Counted from the stretch's first letter, positions 26,707-37,346 are shown. The stretch: 64,000 nucleotides of DNA from an uncultured Mesonia sp. (GCA_947499595.1 CANMOY010000004.1:124001-188000), one strand, 5' to 3'. Notes: generated by a model not told the origin, from the letters alone. A program made the numbers and translations.

Positions 26707-28653
26707 TTAAACTTCAAATGTTTTTAGTGATGCATTTATCTCTTTAGAAATCAATTGAGCAAAATCTTCAATTGTCATTTCTCCTAAATCATCACCACCG
26801 TGTTTACGTACAGATACCGTGCCATTCAGCTCTTCTTGTTCACCAATAATGAGCATATAGGGTATTTTGTTCATTTCGGCTTCCCGAATTTTTTTACCCA
26901 TAGTTTCACTACGGTTATCTAACGCGCTGCGAATTTCGTGATTTTCTAATAAATTTAAAACTTTTTTGGTGTATTTTTCATATTTCTCGCTTAAAGACAA
27001 GATAATAGCTTGCTGGGGCATTAGCCAAAGTGGAAAATTACCTGCCGTGTGCTCTAATAAAATAGCAACAAAGCGTTCCATGCTTCCAAAAGGAGCTCGA
27101 TGAATCATTACGGGTCTGTGTTCTTCGTTATCGCTACCCTTGTAGGTTAAATCAAAACGTTCAGGTAAATTATAATCTACCTGAATAGTTCCTAACTGCC
27201 AACTGCGCCCCAAAGCATCTTTAACCATGAAATCTAATTTTGGTCCATAAAATGCAGCTTCGCCAGTCTCGATTACATAATTGAGTCCTTTTTCTTTTGC
27301 GGCATTAATAATAGCCTGTTCTGCCTTTTCCCAATTTGCATCGCTCCCAATATACTTCTCTTTATTCTCAGGGTCTCTGAGGGAAACCTGAGCAGTGAAA
27401 TCTTCAAATCCTAAAGAACCAAATACATAGAGTACCAAGTCAATTACATTTTTAAACTCTTGATCTAATTGGTCTGGAGTACAAAATATGTGTGCATCAT
27501 CTTGCGTAAAGCCTCTTACTCGGGTTAAACCATGTAGTTCGCCACTTTGTTCATAACGGTAAACGGTACCAAATTCGGCAAATCGTTTGGGCAAGTCGCG
27601 ATAACTCCAAGCGCTGGCATTATAAATTTCGCAGTGATGCGGACAGTTCATGGGTTTTAACAAAAATTCTTCATTTTCGTGTGGCGTCAAGATCGGTTGA
27701 AAACTATCCTCACCATACTTAGCATAGTGTCCGGAAGTCTCGTAGAGTTCTTTTTGGCCAATGTGCGGTGTTACCACACTCTCGTAGCCTGCTTTATGCT
27801 GTGCTTTTTTTAAGAAATCTTCAAGTCTTTGCCTTAGTGCCGCACCTTTGGGTAGCCAGAGGGGTAGACCTTGTCCTACTTTTTGAGAAAATGTAAAAAG
27901 CTGTAATTCTTTACCTAACTTTCTATGATCTCTTTTTTTAGCTTCTTCTAAAAGAGCTAAATATTCTTTTAAATCTTTTTGTTTAGGGAAACTTATACCA
28001 TATACACGTGTTAATTGTGGATTGTTTTCGTCTCCTCGCCAATATGCTCCAGCGACATTCATAATTTTAACCGCCTTTATATTGCCTGTATTGGGTATGT
28101 GCCCTCCTCGACATAAATCCGTAAAGCTATCATGATCACAAAATGTGATATCACCATCTTCTAAATTCTCAATTAATTCAACCTTGAAGGGATTTTGCTC
28201 TTTTTTATAAAAATCTAAAGCGCTTTGTTTACTAACTTCACGTAGTGAGAAGTCGTGTTTTCCACGGGCGATTTCCAGCATTCGTTTTTCAATTTTTGGA
28301 AAATCGGCATCTGAAATTTTATGTTCTCCAAAATCAACATCGTAATAAAAACCATTTTCAATAGCCGGTCCAATAGTGAGTTTAACTCCTGGAAAAAGCT
28401 CCTGAATGGCCTGTGCCATAACGTGAGATGAGCTATGCCAAAAAGCTTTTTTACCTTCTTTATCCTTCCAAGTAAAAAGCACTAAAGAGCCGTCTTGGTT
28501 TAATGGGGTAGATGTTTCAACCGTTTGCCCATTAAATTGGGCCGATAAAACATTTCGCGCTAAACCTTCGCTAATACTTTTAGCCACTTCTAAGACTGTT
28601 GTTCCTTGTTGGACCTCCTTTACGCTTCCGTCGGGTAGGGTTATTTTTATCAT
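26707..28653 (-). CDS. thrS: Threonyl-tRNA synthetase
   Basis: A 648-residue class II synthetase with an N-terminal TGS domain (residues 1-60), an editing domain with [12 protein letters not shown] and [10 protein letters not shown], a catalytic core ([10 protein letters not shown] with zinc-binding Cys/His, [27 protein letters not shown]) and a C-terminal anticodon-binding domain. Length is normal. It opens the cluster thrS-infC-rpmI-rplT. No T-box-like leader is seen in the 68 bases up to the htpG terminator. Confidence 0.96.
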   Translation of the reverse strand: MIKITLPDGSVKEVQQGTTVLEVAKSISEGLARNVLSAQFNGQTVETSTPLNQDGSLVLFTWKDKEGKKAFWHSSSHVMAQAIQELFPGVKLTIGPAIENGFYYDVDFGEHKISDADFPKIEKRMLEIARGKHDFSLREVSKQSALDFYKKEQNPFKVELIENLEDGDITFCDHDSFTDLCRGGHIPNTGNIKAVKIMNVAGAYWRGDENNPQLTRVYGISFPKQKDLKEYLALLEEAKKRDHRKLGKELQLFTFSQKVGQGLPLWLPKGAALRQRLEDFLKKAQHKAGYESVVTPHIGQKELYETSGHYAKYGEDSFQPILTPHENEEFLLKPMNCPHHCEIYNASAWSYRDLPKRFAEFGTVYRYEQSGELHGLTRVRGFTQDDAHIFCTPDQLDQEFKNVIDLVLYVFGSLGFEDFTAQVSLRDPENKEKYIGSDANWEKAEQAIINAAKEKGLNYVIETGEAAFYGPKLDFMVKDALGRSWQLGTIQVDYNLPERFDLTYKGSDNEEHRPVMIHRAPFGSMERFVAILLEHTAGNFPLWLMPQQAIILSLSEKYEKYTKKVLNLLENHEIRSALDNRSETMGKKIREAEMNKIPYMLIIGEQEELNGTVSVRKHGGDDLGEMTIEDFAQLISKEINASLKTFEV

Positions 28654-28721
28654 AGTTTTATATTATGTTACAAAGATAAACGCTTCACTAATTTTTGCAA
28701 GTCCTATGTTATCTAATATTA

Positions 28722-28774
28722 AATAAAAAGCCCAGTAGTTTTCTAATGTCCCAAAATAAGAAAACTACTAGGCT
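28722..28774 (-). terminator. Terminator of htpG
   Basis: A 16-base stem, AGCCCAGTAGTTTTCT (28729-28744) with AGAAAACTACTAGGCT (28759-28774), one mismatch. On the minus strand it is followed by a TTTTTATTT run. Confidence 0.82.
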
Positions 28775-28795
28775 CTTTAGCTGAATTTGAAATTG

Positions 28796-30679
28796 TTATT
28801 TCATCAATTCAAAACTGCGTTTTACAAAATTGGTTAACTCTTCTCCTTTTAAAAGATTTTGAGAGAGTTTAGCCAAATCTAAAGCTTGTTTTATTGTTTT
28901 TTCTTGCACTTCTTTGTCTTGGTTAATTAAATCGCCCATAAGAGGATGATTTACATTTATCACCAAGTTGTACATATCTGGCATATTGCCCATGCCAAAC
29001 ATACCCCCACCACCGGTCTGTTGCATTTCCTTCATTCTTCGCATAAATTCGGGTTGGGTGATCATTAAAGGCGCCGCATTGCTATCCATAGGTTCTAATT
29101 GAACGGTGTATTTTTCTTTTGGAACAATAGCTTCAAAATCCGCTTTAAGCTTTTCTTTTTCCTCGTCTGATAATTTAGAAACCTGGTTCTCTTCTTTTTT
29201 AATTAAGTTATCAACATGATCGCTATCTACCCTTACAAAAGAGATATTTTCTTTGCTGCTTTCTAATTTTTGAATTAAATGTGCTACAATAGGAGAGTCT
29301 AATAATAACACCTCATAGTTTTTCTCTTTTGCCGCTTGAATATAGCTGTGTTGCTCATCTTTATTTGAGGCATAAAGTACAACGGTTTTACCGTCTTTAT
29401 CGGTTTGATTGGCTTTAATTTTCTCTATCAATTCGTCAAAGGTGTAGTACTTTTCATCTACACTGGGGTATAATGCAAACTTGTCTGCCTTTTCAAAGAA
29501 CTTGTCTTCAGAAAGCATACCATACTCGATTACCACCTTAATATCGTTCCATTTTTTCTCAAAATCTTCTCGGTTTTGGTTAAAGAGAGATTTTAATTTA
29601 TCTGCTACTTTTCTAGTAATGTAACTTGAAATCTTTTTAACTGCTCCATCGGCTTGTAAGTAAGAGCGTGAAACGTTTAACGGAATGTCTGGCGAGTCAA
29701 TTACTCCCTTAAGCATAGTAAGAAACTCGGGTACAATACCTTCTACATTGTCTGTAACGAAAACTTGATTTTGATAAAGCTGAATTTTATCTCTCTGCAT
29801 ACTCAAATCGTTAGAGAGTTTTGGAAAGTATAAAATACCGGTTAGATTAAAAGGGTAGTCTACATTTAAATGAATGTGGAAGAGTGGTTCCTCAAATTGC
29901 ATTGGGTAGAGCTCTCGGTAAAAGCTTTTATAATCCTCTTCTTCAAGATCTGTGGGTTGCTTGGTCCATGCTGGATCTGGATTATTGATTATATTATCTA
30001 CGGTAACTGTTTTTGCTTCTTCATCTTCTGGAGCATCTTCTGCCTTAGGTAAGGTTTTCTCTTTTGTACCAAACTTAATGGGAACAGGCATAAACTTATT
30101 GTATTTTGTCAATAGGTTCTCTATGCGTGGCTCCTCTAAAAATTCTTTTTCTTCTTCGTTGAGATGTAAAATAATCTCTGTACCGCGATTTTGCTTTGTG
30201 GTTTCTTCTAAAGTAAACTCGGTTGTTCCTTCACAAGTCCAGTGTGCCGCGGGCTCATCTTTGTATGATTTGGTAATAATTTCCACTTTATCGGCCACCA
30301 TAAAGGCAGAATAGAACCCTAGGCCAAAATGACCAATGATACCGCTGTCTTTTGCCGAATCTTTGTATTTTTCTAAAAATTCTTCGGCTCCAGAGAAAGC
30401 TACTTGATTGATGTATTTTTCTACTTCATCCTTAGTCATTCCCACTCCCTCATCAATTATATGCAAGGTGTTGTTTTCTTTGTTAATTTTCACCTCAATC
30501 ACGGGTTTACCATAAGTCACATCGGTCTCGCCAATGCGGGTAAGGTGCTTTAGTTTTAAGGTTGCATCTGTTGCATTTGAAATTAACTCTCGTAAGAATA
30601 TTTCGTGATCGCTATATAAAAATTTCTTTATAAGCGGGAAGATATTCTCTACCGATACATTTATTTTTCCTGTTGCCAT
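28796..30679 (-). CDS. htpG: Molecular chaperone HtpG (Hsp90)
   Basis: A 627-residue Hsp90 chaperone. The N-terminal GHKL ATPase shows FLRELISNATDATLK, IIDEGVGMTKDEV and GHFGLGFYSAFMVADKV; the middle domain has RDKIQLYQNQVFV and LNVSRSYLQ; the C-terminal dimerisation domain follows. The ATG at 30679 (MATGKINVSVENIF) is the family start; an ATG at 30778 would add 33 foreign residues and overlap the control region. A palindrome lies 62 bases upstream, shared with the divergent TetR gene. Confidence 0.95.
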   Translation of the reverse strand: MATGKINVSVENIFPLIKKFLYSDHEIFLRELISNATDATLKLKHLTRIGETDVTYGKPVIEVKINKENNTLHIIDEGVGMTKDEVEKYINQVAFSGAEEFLEKYKDSAKDSGIIGHFGLGFYSAFMVADKVEIITKSYKDEPAAHWTCEGTTEFTLEETTKQNRGTEIILHLNEEEKEFLEEPRIENLLTKYNKFMPVPIKFGTKEKTLPKAEDAPEDEEAKTVTVDNIINNPDPAWTKQPTDLEEEDYKSFYRELYPMQFEEPLFHIHLNVDYPFNLTGILYFPKLSNDLSMQRDKIQLYQNQVFVTDNVEGIVPEFLTMLKGVIDSPDIPLNVSRSYLQADGAVKKISSYITRKVADKLKSLFNQNREDFEKKWNDIKVVIEYGMLSEDKFFEKADKFALYPSVDEKYYTFDELIEKIKANQTDKDGKTVVLYASNKDEQHSYIQAAKEKNYEVLLLDSPIVAHLIQKLESSKENISFVRVDSDHVDNLIKKEENQVSKLSDEEKEKLKADFEAIVPKEKYTVQLEPMDSNAAPLMITQPEFMRRMKEMQQTGGGGMFGMGNMPDMYNLVINVNHPLMGDLINQDKEVQEKTIKQALDLAKLSQNLLKGEELTNFVKRSFELMK

Positions 30680-30740
30680 TTTTAAAAATTTTAAAATCGT
30701 TTTTTCTGATGAGTCAAAAAAAATACCAATTCTAGATATC

Positions 30741-30753
30741 TGCCAAAGTGGCA
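30741..30753. promoter_or_regulatory. Palindrome between htpG and the TetR-family gene, candidate operator
   Basis: TGCCA-AAG-TGGCA is a perfect inverted repeat in the intergenic region of the divergent htpG and TetR-like genes. Its position suits a regulator binding site or a heat-shock control element. This is inference from symmetry and place. Confidence 0.4.
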
Positions 30754-30830
30754 TATTATTTGACTGTAGTAGATGCAAATATTAACAAAGTTTTTGTTTA
30801 AATATTTACTTAAAAGATTAAACAAAGTTA

Positions 30831-30838
30831 TATCTTTG
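30831..30838 (+). promoter_or_regulatory. -7 promoter box of the TetR-ABC1 operon
   Basis: TATCTTTG fits TAnnTTTG, 15 bases before the ATG at 30854. No well-spaced -33 TTG is seen. Confidence 0.45.
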
Positions 30839-30853
30839 ATAAAAATAACACAT

Positions 30854-31546
30854 ATGGCAGCACAAAAGACAACCAATAAGAAGAGTAAGGAAACAAAAGT
30901 TAAGGCAAAAAAGATGCATAAGAAAGATTGGATTTCTGCTTATATGACTCACATCCTAGAGGAAGAAAGCAGACCCAAAAGCGTATATAAATTTGCAAAG
31001 AATTTAGGTGAAGAAGAAGCAAATTTCTATGAATATTTTGGTAGTTTAGAAGCCTTACAGCGAAGCATTTGGGAAGAGTTTTATCAAATGAGTATAGATT
31101 TGATGAATAAAGCTAAAGAAACCAGTAATTTTTCGAATAGAGAAAAAATGTTGACCTTCTTTTTTACTTTTTTTGAACTATTAACAGCGAATAGGAGTTA
31201 CGTAATTTTCAGTTTAAAAGAGCATGAGTCACCTCTTAAAAATTTAGAACAACTTTCTGGTTTGCGTAAACGGGTTAAACAATTTGCTAGTGAACTTATA
31301 GAAGATAAAAATGATGAGCAAAAAGTTAAACTACTTAGGCACAATAAAACGATTTTCTCAGAAGGAGCTTGGCTACAAACTGTATTTTTAATGAAGTTTT
31401 GGCTAGATGACAACTCGCCACAATTTGAACAAACAGATGTAGCGATTGAAAAATCTGTAAATACCATATTTGACGTATTTAATAACACGCCATTAGAGCG
31501 AGTTATTGATTTTGGAAAATTTATTTACCAATCCCATAAGGCATAG
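30854..31546 (+). CDS. TetR-family transcriptional regulator
   Basis: A 230-residue protein. A Lys-rich tail of about 20 residues leads into a TetR-type helix-turn-helix region (YKFAKNLGEEEANFYEYFGSLEALQRSIW, here about residues 38-66). This resembles TetR DNA-binding domains in layout though the sequence is divergent. The rest is all-helical and fits a TetR C-terminal ligand/dimer domain. The ATG at 30854 (MAAQKTTNKK) is preferred over one at 30773. The ABC1-kinase gene starts 3 bases after its stop, so they form an operon. Confidence 0.75.
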   Translation: MAAQKTTNKKSKETKVKAKKMHKKDWISAYMTHILEEESRPKSVYKFAKNLGEEEANFYEYFGSLEALQRSIWEEFYQMSIDLMNKAKETSNFSNREKMLTFFFTFFELLTANRSYVIFSLKEHESPLKNLEQLSGLRKRVKQFASELIEDKNDEQKVKLLRHNKTIFSEGAWLQTVFLMKFWLDDNSPQFEQTDVAIEKSVNTIFDVFNNTPLERVIDFGKFIYQSHKA

Positions 31547-31549
31547 CCT

Positions 31550-32854
31550 ATGAAAACAATAGATAAAATCCCTACAGGCAAGATTGGCCGGACTACCGAA
31601 CTGGTTAAAACCGGTTTTAAAATTGGTGGAAATTACTTAAAACATTATAGTAAAAAGGCCTTTAATCCAGATCTTACTCGCGATGAGCTCGATGAAGATA
31701 ACGCTGCCGATATTTATGATGGTTTAAAAAACCTAAAAGGTAGTGCTCTCAAAGTGGCACAAATGTTATCTATGGAGAAAAGCCTACTTCCTAATGCTTA
31801 TGTAGAGAAGTTTTCGTTGGCGCAATTTAGTGTACCTCCATTATCTGCCCCTTTAGTTCGAAAAACTTTTTATAAATACCTTGGCGACTACCCAGAAAAC
31901 ATCTATGATGACTTTAACTTAAACTCTGTAAATGCTGCGAGTATAGGCCAGGTTCATCGTGCACAAAAAGATGGGAAAAAACTTGCTGTGAAAATTCAAT
32001 ATCCGGGAGTCGCCAATAGTATTAGTTCAGATTTAGCAATGGTTAAACCTGTTGCGATGAAAATGTTTAATCTACAAGGAAAAGATTCAGATAAATATTT
32101 TAAAGAAGTTGAAGGTAAATTAATTGAAGAAACAGATTATTTGCTTGAAATGAAGCAAAGTATAGAAATTTCTGAAGCCTGTAAGCACATTCCGAATTTA
32201 GGGTTCCCAAAATACTATCCTGATTTATCAAGTGAGAAAATTATTACTATGGATTGGATGGAAGGCTTGCACCTAAGTGAATTTACTAAAACAGATTTCT
32301 CAAAAGAGCAAGGAGACCAAATTGGGCAAGCTTTATGGGATTTTTATATGTATCAAATGCATAAACTAAAAGCGGTTCATGCCGATCCGCACCCGGGTAA
32401 CTTTTTAATAACGCCCAAAAATAAGTTAATTGCTATTGATTTTGGTTGCATTAAACAAGTGCCAGAGGAGTTCTATAAGCCTTATTTTGAATTGGCAGTT
32501 CCTGAAAATATCAATAACAAAGAATTTTTCCTGCAAAAGCTAAAAGAATTAGAAATTATTGTGGAAACCGATACTAAGCGTGAGATTGATTTCTTTTCAA
32601 ATTTATTTTATGAAATGCTGAGTTTGTTTACATCGCCTTTTCACAATGAGTCCTTTGATTTTAGTGATGAAACATTTTGGAGTAAAATAACCGACCTTAG
32701 TGAAAAGTATAGTAAAGACACTGAATTAAGAAAAATGAATGGAAACCGAGGAAGTAAACATTTCTTATACATTAATAGAACATTTTTTGGTCTATATAAT
32801 TTGCTTCACGATTTAAAAGCGGAGGTGAAAATTAATAATTTTAAAGAGTTGTAA
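31550..32854 (+). CDS. ABC1/AarF/UbiB-family atypical kinase
   Basis: A 434-residue member of the ABC1 (ADCK/UbiB) atypical kinase family. Family marks are KGSALKVAQMLSME (the KxGQ-like motif, here KVAQ, near residues 67-70), AASIGQVHRAQ (Ala-rich loop), LAVKIQYPGV, EETDYLLEMKQ, HADPHPGNF and IAIDFGCIK (DFG). Relatives assist quinone lipid synthesis or lipid homeostasis; the precise role in menaquinone-using bacteria is not settled. It follows the TetR gene directly, and a strong terminator closes the operon. Confidence 0.88.
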   Translation: MKTIDKIPTGKIGRTTELVKTGFKIGGNYLKHYSKKAFNPDLTRDELDEDNAADIYDGLKNLKGSALKVAQMLSMEKSLLPNAYVEKFSLAQFSVPPLSAPLVRKTFYKYLGDYPENIYDDFNLNSVNAASIGQVHRAQKDGKKLAVKIQYPGVANSISSDLAMVKPVAMKMFNLQGKDSDKYFKEVEGKLIEETDYLLEMKQSIEISEACKHIPNLGFPKYYPDLSSEKIITMDWMEGLHLSEFTKTDFSKEQGDQIGQALWDFYMYQMHKLKAVHADPHPGNFLITPKNKLIAIDFGCIKQVPEEFYKPYFELAVPENINNKEFFLQKLKELEIIVETDTKREIDFFSNLFYEMLSLFTSPFHNESFDFSDETFWSKITDLSEKYSKDTELRKMNGNRGSKHFLYINRTFFGLYNLLHDLKAEVKINNFKEL

Positions 32855-32887
32855 TTTCATAATTTTTGGTTAATTGTTATGTGTTTG

Positions 32888-32922
32888 GGCTACTAAATTT
32901 TCGAGTTTAGTAGCCTTTTTTC
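32888..32922 (+). terminator. Terminator of the TetR-ABC1 operon
   Basis: GGCTACTAAA (32888-32897) pairs with TTTAGTAGCC (32906-32915), followed by TTTTTT. Confidence 0.87.
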
Positions 32923-33053
32923 ATTTTTAAAATAAAATCTGTAACTTTTAACCTCTATAAAATAGAACTAGACTTAACTATCTAAATTGCTTTTATTTTC
33001 TTAACTTTAATAATAAAGACAAAAAAGTATTCTGTAAAACCTATTTAAATAAA

Positions 33054-33227
33054 ATGCAAAGCAACAGATTCTTACCTATCTATTTTATAGCCGGTGCATT
33101 TTTCACCGCTTTCATAGGGGCATTTTTTGAACCTGGAAATTTTTTACGTTATGTTTTTTACGGATTAATGAGCCTGTTCTGGATTATTGCCATCGCACTT
33201 TTTTTTAAATATATGAGAAAATCTTAA
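33054..33227 (+). CDS. Small two-helix membrane protein
   Basis: A 57-residue open frame starting MQSNRFLPIYF and ending KYMRKS. Two hydrophobic helices (about residues 8-24 and 33-52) are separated by a short FFEPGNF loop, and the ends are basic. It lies in an otherwise gene-free gap of 522 bases between the ABC1 operon and fabH. I do not recognise a family, but the hydrophobic pattern with flanking basic residues makes a chance frame unlikely. The rest of the gap is AT-rich; a GTATATTG stretch shortly before fabH may hold its promoter. Confidence 0.55.
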   Translation: MQSNRFLPIYFIAGAFFTAFIGAFFEPGNFLRYVFYGLMSLFWIIAIALFFKYMRKS

Positions 33228-33376
33228 GGGGAATAATGGTTTGGTTTGGACGCAATGTAAATTTAATGAAGATGTTGAAAAGTATTTTTAGTGTAATTGG
33301 TGTTTAACCGTTTAAGTTTTTTTCGTTCGAAGCCCATATTATGTATATTGCCACCTGAAAAATCAAAAGACATCAC

Positions 33377-34396
33377 ATGCTATATCAAACTAAAATTGCT
33401 GGACTAGGGAAATACGTCCCTGAAAATATAGTCACTAACGACGATCTTTCTAAATTGATGGATACCAATGATGCTTGGATTCAAGAACGAACAGGAATAA
33501 AAGAACGTAGACATATTAAAAAAGATGATGGTAATTCTACTGCAATCATGGGGGTTAAAGCAGCTAAAATAGCTTTAGAAAGAGCTAATGTAAGTAAAGA
33601 TGATATCGATTTAATTGTTTTTGCTACTTTAAGTCCAGATTACTATTTTCCTGGTTGTGGTGTTCAGGTTCAAGAATTGTTAGACATTCATACCTGTCCC
33701 GCTTTAGATGTGCGTAACCAATGTAGCGGATTTATTTATGGTCTTTCAGTAGCCGATCAATTTATTAAAACTGGAATGTATAAAAATGTGCTGCTTATTG
33801 GAAGTGAGAATCATAGTGGAGGTTTAGATATGAGTACACGTGGTCGTGGGGTGTCAGTGATTTTTGGTGATGGTGCTGGTGCGGCCGTGTTAACGCGCAG
33901 TAACCATATAGGAGAGGGGATTCTGTCTACTCACCTACATTCTCAAGGAAAACATGCGTTAGAGTTAGCTTTAAAAGGGCCAAGTACTATGCATTGGGTA
34001 CCCGAGATAATTGAGGAGCAAAAGTCAGGGAAAACAGAAGATATTCCTTACTACCCTTATATGAATGGACAATTCGTTTTTAAAAATGCCGTACAGCGTT
34101 TCTCAGAGGTTATAAATGAAGGACTCCAACATAATGGTTTAGAGATTAGCGATATAGATATGTTAATTCCGCATCAAGCTAATTTGAGAATTTCTCAATT
34201 TATTCAAAAAAAGTTCAAATTAAGTGATGATCAGGTCTATAATAACATTGAACGATATGGGAATACCACAGCCGCATCTATACCTATTGCGTTAACTGAA
34301 GCTTGGGAAGAAGGAAAAATCAAGTCTGGTGACAAGGTTGTTTTAGCTGCCTTTGGTAGCGGATTTACTTGGGGAAGTGCTATAATAAATTGGTAG
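33377..34396 (+). CDS. fabH: 3-oxoacyl-[acyl-carrier-protein] synthase III (FabH family)
   Basis: A 339-residue thiolase-fold condensing enzyme. The Cys-His-Asn triad is visible: C116 (RNQCSGF), H266 (IPHQANLR) and N296 (YGNTTAAS). FabH starts fatty acid synthesis by joining an acyl-CoA to malonyl-ACP. It is not in the usual rpmF-plsX-fabH cluster but alone, so it may be a second KAS III with a different acyl preference. A perfect palindromic terminator follows. Confidence 0.87.
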   Translation: MLYQTKIAGLGKYVPENIVTNDDLSKLMDTNDAWIQERTGIKERRHIKKDDGNSTAIMGVKAAKIALERANVSKDDIDLIVFATLSPDYYFPGCGVQVQELLDIHTCPALDVRNQCSGFIYGLSVADQFIKTGMYKNVLLIGSENHSGGLDMSTRGRGVSVIFGDGAGAAVLTRSNHIGEGILSTHLHSQGKHALELALKGPSTMHWVPEIIEEQKSGKTEDIPYYPYMNGQFVFKNAVQRFSEVINEGLQHNGLEISDIDMLIPHQANLRISQFIQKKFKLSDDQVYNNIERYGNTTAASIPIALTEAWEEGKIKSGDKVVLAAFGSGFTWGSAIINW

Positions 34397-34420
34397 AAAA
34401 TTTATATTTCAATTTAAAAA

Positions 34421-34451
34421 GGAACGCCACGATAATTATCGTGGCGTTTTT
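34421..34451 (+). terminator. Terminator of fabH
   Basis: AACGCCACGATAA and its perfect complement fill 34423-34448, followed by a T-run. Confidence 0.85.
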
Positions 34452-34792
34452 ATACTGCGGTCATTTTTTAAAGGCTAATTCAAATAAATTACCAACATAC
34501 TTCTATCTATAAGACGAATAAAAAATAAAAAAGTTGCACGCTTTAATATAGTTTAACATTTTGATAATGAGCTCTTAATGTTATGTGAATAAAAAATGCT
34601 AATCCATTTATAATTCATCAAGTTACTTATTCTAGCATACTGTTTAAATGACTTTAAAAAGATAGAGATGTTACAAAATTTTGAAAAAAATTTTTTGAGT
34701 CGCTTCATTTTGTATCTTCAATTTTAATTCAATTTTATAGTAGTGTTTTTAAATAACCAAAGTATATGAACTGAATTTTAAAAATATATATC
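34452..34792. other. Gene-free gap of about 340 bases
   Basis: Very AT-rich. I find no open frame of interest. A short AAAATTTT-A-rich-TTTTTT stretch at about 34676-34697 and a likely but imperfect promoter just after it (GTATCTTC near 34711) are all that stand out. Confidence 0.5.
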
Positions 34793-35161
34793 ATGAAAGA
34801 CCAAAAAAAAACTTTAGTACTAGGAGCCTCACTAAAAGAAAACAGATATTCAAACAAAGCGATAAAAGCTTTAAGAAAATCAAATATACCTACTTGCGCC
34901 ATTGGTTTGCGTCCCGGTAATGTAGCCGATGTAACGATAGAAACGGAGCCGCAAAATTTTGAAAATATAGATACCGTTACTTTATATATAAACCCTAAAC
35001 GTCAACCCGCTTACTATGACTATATTCTGGACTTAAGACCAAAACGTGTTTTGTTTAATCCAGGTACAGAAAATCCAGATTTCTATCGGTTATTACGTGA
35101 TGAGAGCATCAAAGTAGAGGTAGCTTGTACATTGGTTTTACTTGCGACGAATCAATATTAA
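34793..35161 (+). CDS. CoA-binding (YccU-like) protein
   Basis: A 122-residue Rossmann-fold protein of the CoA-binding domain family. It has the nucleotide-binding start [27 protein letters not shown] and [14 protein letters not shown]. Family members bind CoA or a similar nucleotide; the biological role is unknown. Its 3' end overlaps that of the convergent symporter gene by 24 bases. Confidence 0.82.
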   Translation: MKDQKKTLVLGASLKENRYSNKAIKALRKSNIPTCAIGLRPGNVADVTIETEPQNFENIDTVTLYINPKRQPAYYDYILDLRPKRVLFNPGTENPDFYRLLRDESIKVEVACTLVLLATNQY

Positions 35162-36595
35162 GCCAATAAAAGTGAGCAAACCATTTACTATCAATAATTC
35201 ATAATTAAAATGATATCCACCTATAAGTTCGGCAGGAATACTGCCAATAATATAGGTTGTAATAACCGCAAGTACCGCCACAATCGCCACCCATTTATCT
35301 TTTACTTGATGCTTAGTAAAAATTCCAAATGTAAATAACCCTAATAAGGGGCCGTAGGTATAGGAAGCCGCTTTAAGCAAAAGATCAATTACACTAGAAT
35401 CTAGCAAATATTTAAAGGCTACAATAACTAAAATGAGTAGTAGGCTGATGAGTAGGTGTACTTTTTTTCTCAATTTTTTTTGCTGCATTGCCTGTTTTTT
35501 CTTTATATCCAGAAAATCTACACAGAAACTTGTGGTTAAGGAAGTTAACGCGCTATCTGCACTCGAGTAGGCGGCTGCAATTAAACCTAATATAAAAACG
35601 ATTCCTAAACCTAGTCCTAAATCGCCGTTGAGCGCAATTTCAGGAAAAAGTAAATCTGTTTTTTCTTTTCCATCTAGAAGAGGTACAGCAATACCATTTT
35701 GTTCAGCATACATAAATAAAAGCGCGCCTAGTAAGAGGAACAAAATATTAATAGGAACAAATACTAAACTGTAAGACAACATGTTTTTCTGAGCTTCTTT
35801 AAGGCTTTTGCAAGTCAGGTTTTTCTGCATCATGTCTTGGTCTAATCCTGTCATGCAAATGGTAATAAACATACCTCCTAAAAATGATTTCCAAAAATAA
35901 TTTCGCTCTAGCCAACTGTCAAAAAAGAAAGTTTTAGAATAGCTCTTTAGCTGTGTAGAAGAGAATAAATCGGTTAAAGTCCAATTCATTTCATAGATAA
36001 TTGTAAAAATTGCAATACCTACGGCCAATAACATAAAAAAGGTTTGTAGCGTATCGGTATAAACAATTGTTTTTATTCCGCCTCGAGCGGTATATATCCA
36101 AATAAATGCAATAGATAAGGAAACTGTAAAAATAAAAGGAACCCCCCATTTTTCGAAAATGAAATATTGCAAGACCGTGGCCACCAAAAAAAGTCTAAAA
36201 GCGGCACCTAAAACGCGAGAAATAAAGAAAAAAAACGCTCCGGTTTTGTAGCTAACCACACCAAATCGTTGAGACAAATACTCGTAAATAGAAGTAACAT
36301 TTAGTCGATAGTAAATGGGTAAGAGAATATAAACAATTACAAGATAGCCAAATAAATAGCCCATTACCACCTGTAAGTAACTAAACTGGGCATCTTTAAC
36401 CCACCCCGGTACCGATATAAAAGTTACTCCAGAAAGCGAAGCTCCAATCATACCAAAGGCTACAACATACCAAGGAGATTGACCCTTTGCTTTAAAAAAG
36501 GTTTCGTTACTATCATCTTTACCTGTGAGATAGGAAATTAAAATTAGCACCCCAAAATAGGCTAGAATTAAAAACAAAATGGTGGTTGGCTGCAT
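35138..36595 (-). CDS. Sodium:solute symporter (SSS/SLC5 family)
   Basis: A 485-residue inner-membrane carrier with about 13 transmembrane helices. Characteristic parts are the N-terminal [24 protein letters not shown] start, [14 protein letters not shown] in helix 1-2, [14 protein letters not shown] [10 protein letters not shown], and [14 protein letters not shown] (Na+ site region). The substrate cannot be told from sequence; related flavobacterial proteins are linked to sugars or other small solutes. It converges with the CoA-binding gene and diverges from recR. Confidence 0.88.
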   Translation of the reverse strand: MQPTTILFLILAYFGVLILISYLTGKDDSNETFFKAKGQSPWYVVAFGMIGASLSGVTFISVPGWVKDAQFSYLQVVMGYLFGYLVIVYILLPIYYRLNVTSIYEYLSQRFGVVSYKTGAFFFFISRVLGAAFRLFLVATVLQYFIFEKWGVPFIFTVSLSIAFIWIYTARGGIKTIVYTDTLQTFFMLLAVGIAIFTIIYEMNWTLTDLFSSTQLKSYSKTFFFDSWLERNYFWKSFLGGMFITICMTGLDQDMMQKNLTCKSLKEAQKNMLSYSLVFVPINILFLLLGALLFMYAEQNGIAVPLLDGKEKTDLLFPEIALNGDLGLGLGIVFILGLIAAAYSSADSALTSLTTSFCVDFLDIKKKQAMQQKKLRKKVHLLISLLLILVIVAFKYLLDSSVIDLLLKAASYTYGPLLGLFTFGIFTKHQVKDKWVAIVAVLAVITTYIIGSIPAELIGGYHFNYELLIVNGLLTFIGLILIRRK

Positions 36596-36683
36596 GTTTT
36601 TTCTTACAAACTTAGTTTTTTCTGCAAATTACAAAGCTGTTGTTTAAATTAATTATTCATTTTACTTCGCTTAAAGCGGATTA

Positions 36684-36718
36684 TTGGCAAATAACAATAA
36701 AAATAAATTGTATTTTTG
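36684..36718 (+). promoter_or_regulatory. Bacteroidetes-type promoter for recR
   Basis: TATTTTTG (36711-36718) fits TAnnTTTG and lies four bases before the ATG; TTG at 36684-36686 is a possible -33 element with a 24-base spacer. The small gap implies a very short leader or a start point within it. Confidence 0.42.
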
Positions 36719-36722
36719 ACCT

Positions 36723-37340
36723 ATGGATTTTTCATCAAAGTTACTAGAGAAAGCTGTTGAAGAAATAGCTTTATTGCCAGGAATAGGGAAGCGAACAGCG
36801 TTACGATTAGCACTTCACTTGTTAAAGCAACCCGAGGAGCAAACCGTGCACTTGTCTAAAGCCTTGTTAGATTTAAAAACACGAATTGTATTTTGTGAAA
36901 ATTGCCATATGGTGAGTGACACAAAAATCTGTTCGATTTGTGCTAATGTTAAAAGAGATAAATCGACCGTTTGTGTTGTCGAAGATGTTCGCGATGTGAT
37001 GGCAATTGAAAATACCAGTCAATATCAAGGTGTCTACCATGTTTTAGGAGGAAAGATAAATCCTATTGAAGGTATTGGTCCTGGCCAATTAAACATATCT
37101 TCTTTAGTGCAAAAGGTAAAAAACGGTACGGTAGAGGAAGTTATTTTTGCGCTTTCAAGTACAATGGAAGGCGATACTACCAATTTTTATATCTATAAAC
37201 AACTCGAAAATGAATCGGTAAAAACCTCTACAATTGCCAGAGGAATTGGCGTAGGAGACGAATTAGAATATGCCGATGAAATTACACTGGGAAGAAGTAT
37301 TTTACACCGCATCCCTTTTGAAAACTCTCTTAAAAACTAA
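36723..37340 (+). CDS. recR: Recombination protein RecR
   Basis: A 205-residue DNA repair protein of the RecFOR pathway. It has an N-terminal helix-hairpin-helix ([18 protein letters not shown]), a four-cysteine zinc site (C58, C61, C70, C73), a Toprim domain ([14 protein letters not shown]) and the C-terminal [21 protein letters not shown] Walker-type segment. The glycosyltransferase gene follows after 6 bases. Confidence 0.96.
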   Translation: MDFSSKLLEKAVEEIALLPGIGKRTALRLALHLLKQPEEQTVHLSKALLDLKTRIVFCENCHMVSDTKICSICANVKRDKSTVCVVEDVRDVMAIENTSQYQGVYHVLGGKINPIEGIGPGQLNISSLVQKVKNGTVEEVIFALSSTMEGDTTNFYIYKQLENESVKTSTIARGIGVGDELEYADEITLGRSILHRIPFENSLKN

Positions 37341-37346
37341 GTGTAA

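Noticed and set aside
28654..28721. T-box or other leader upstream of thrS
   Set aside because: The gap is only 68 bases up to the htpG terminator and has no T-box sequence; T-boxes are not expected in this phylum.
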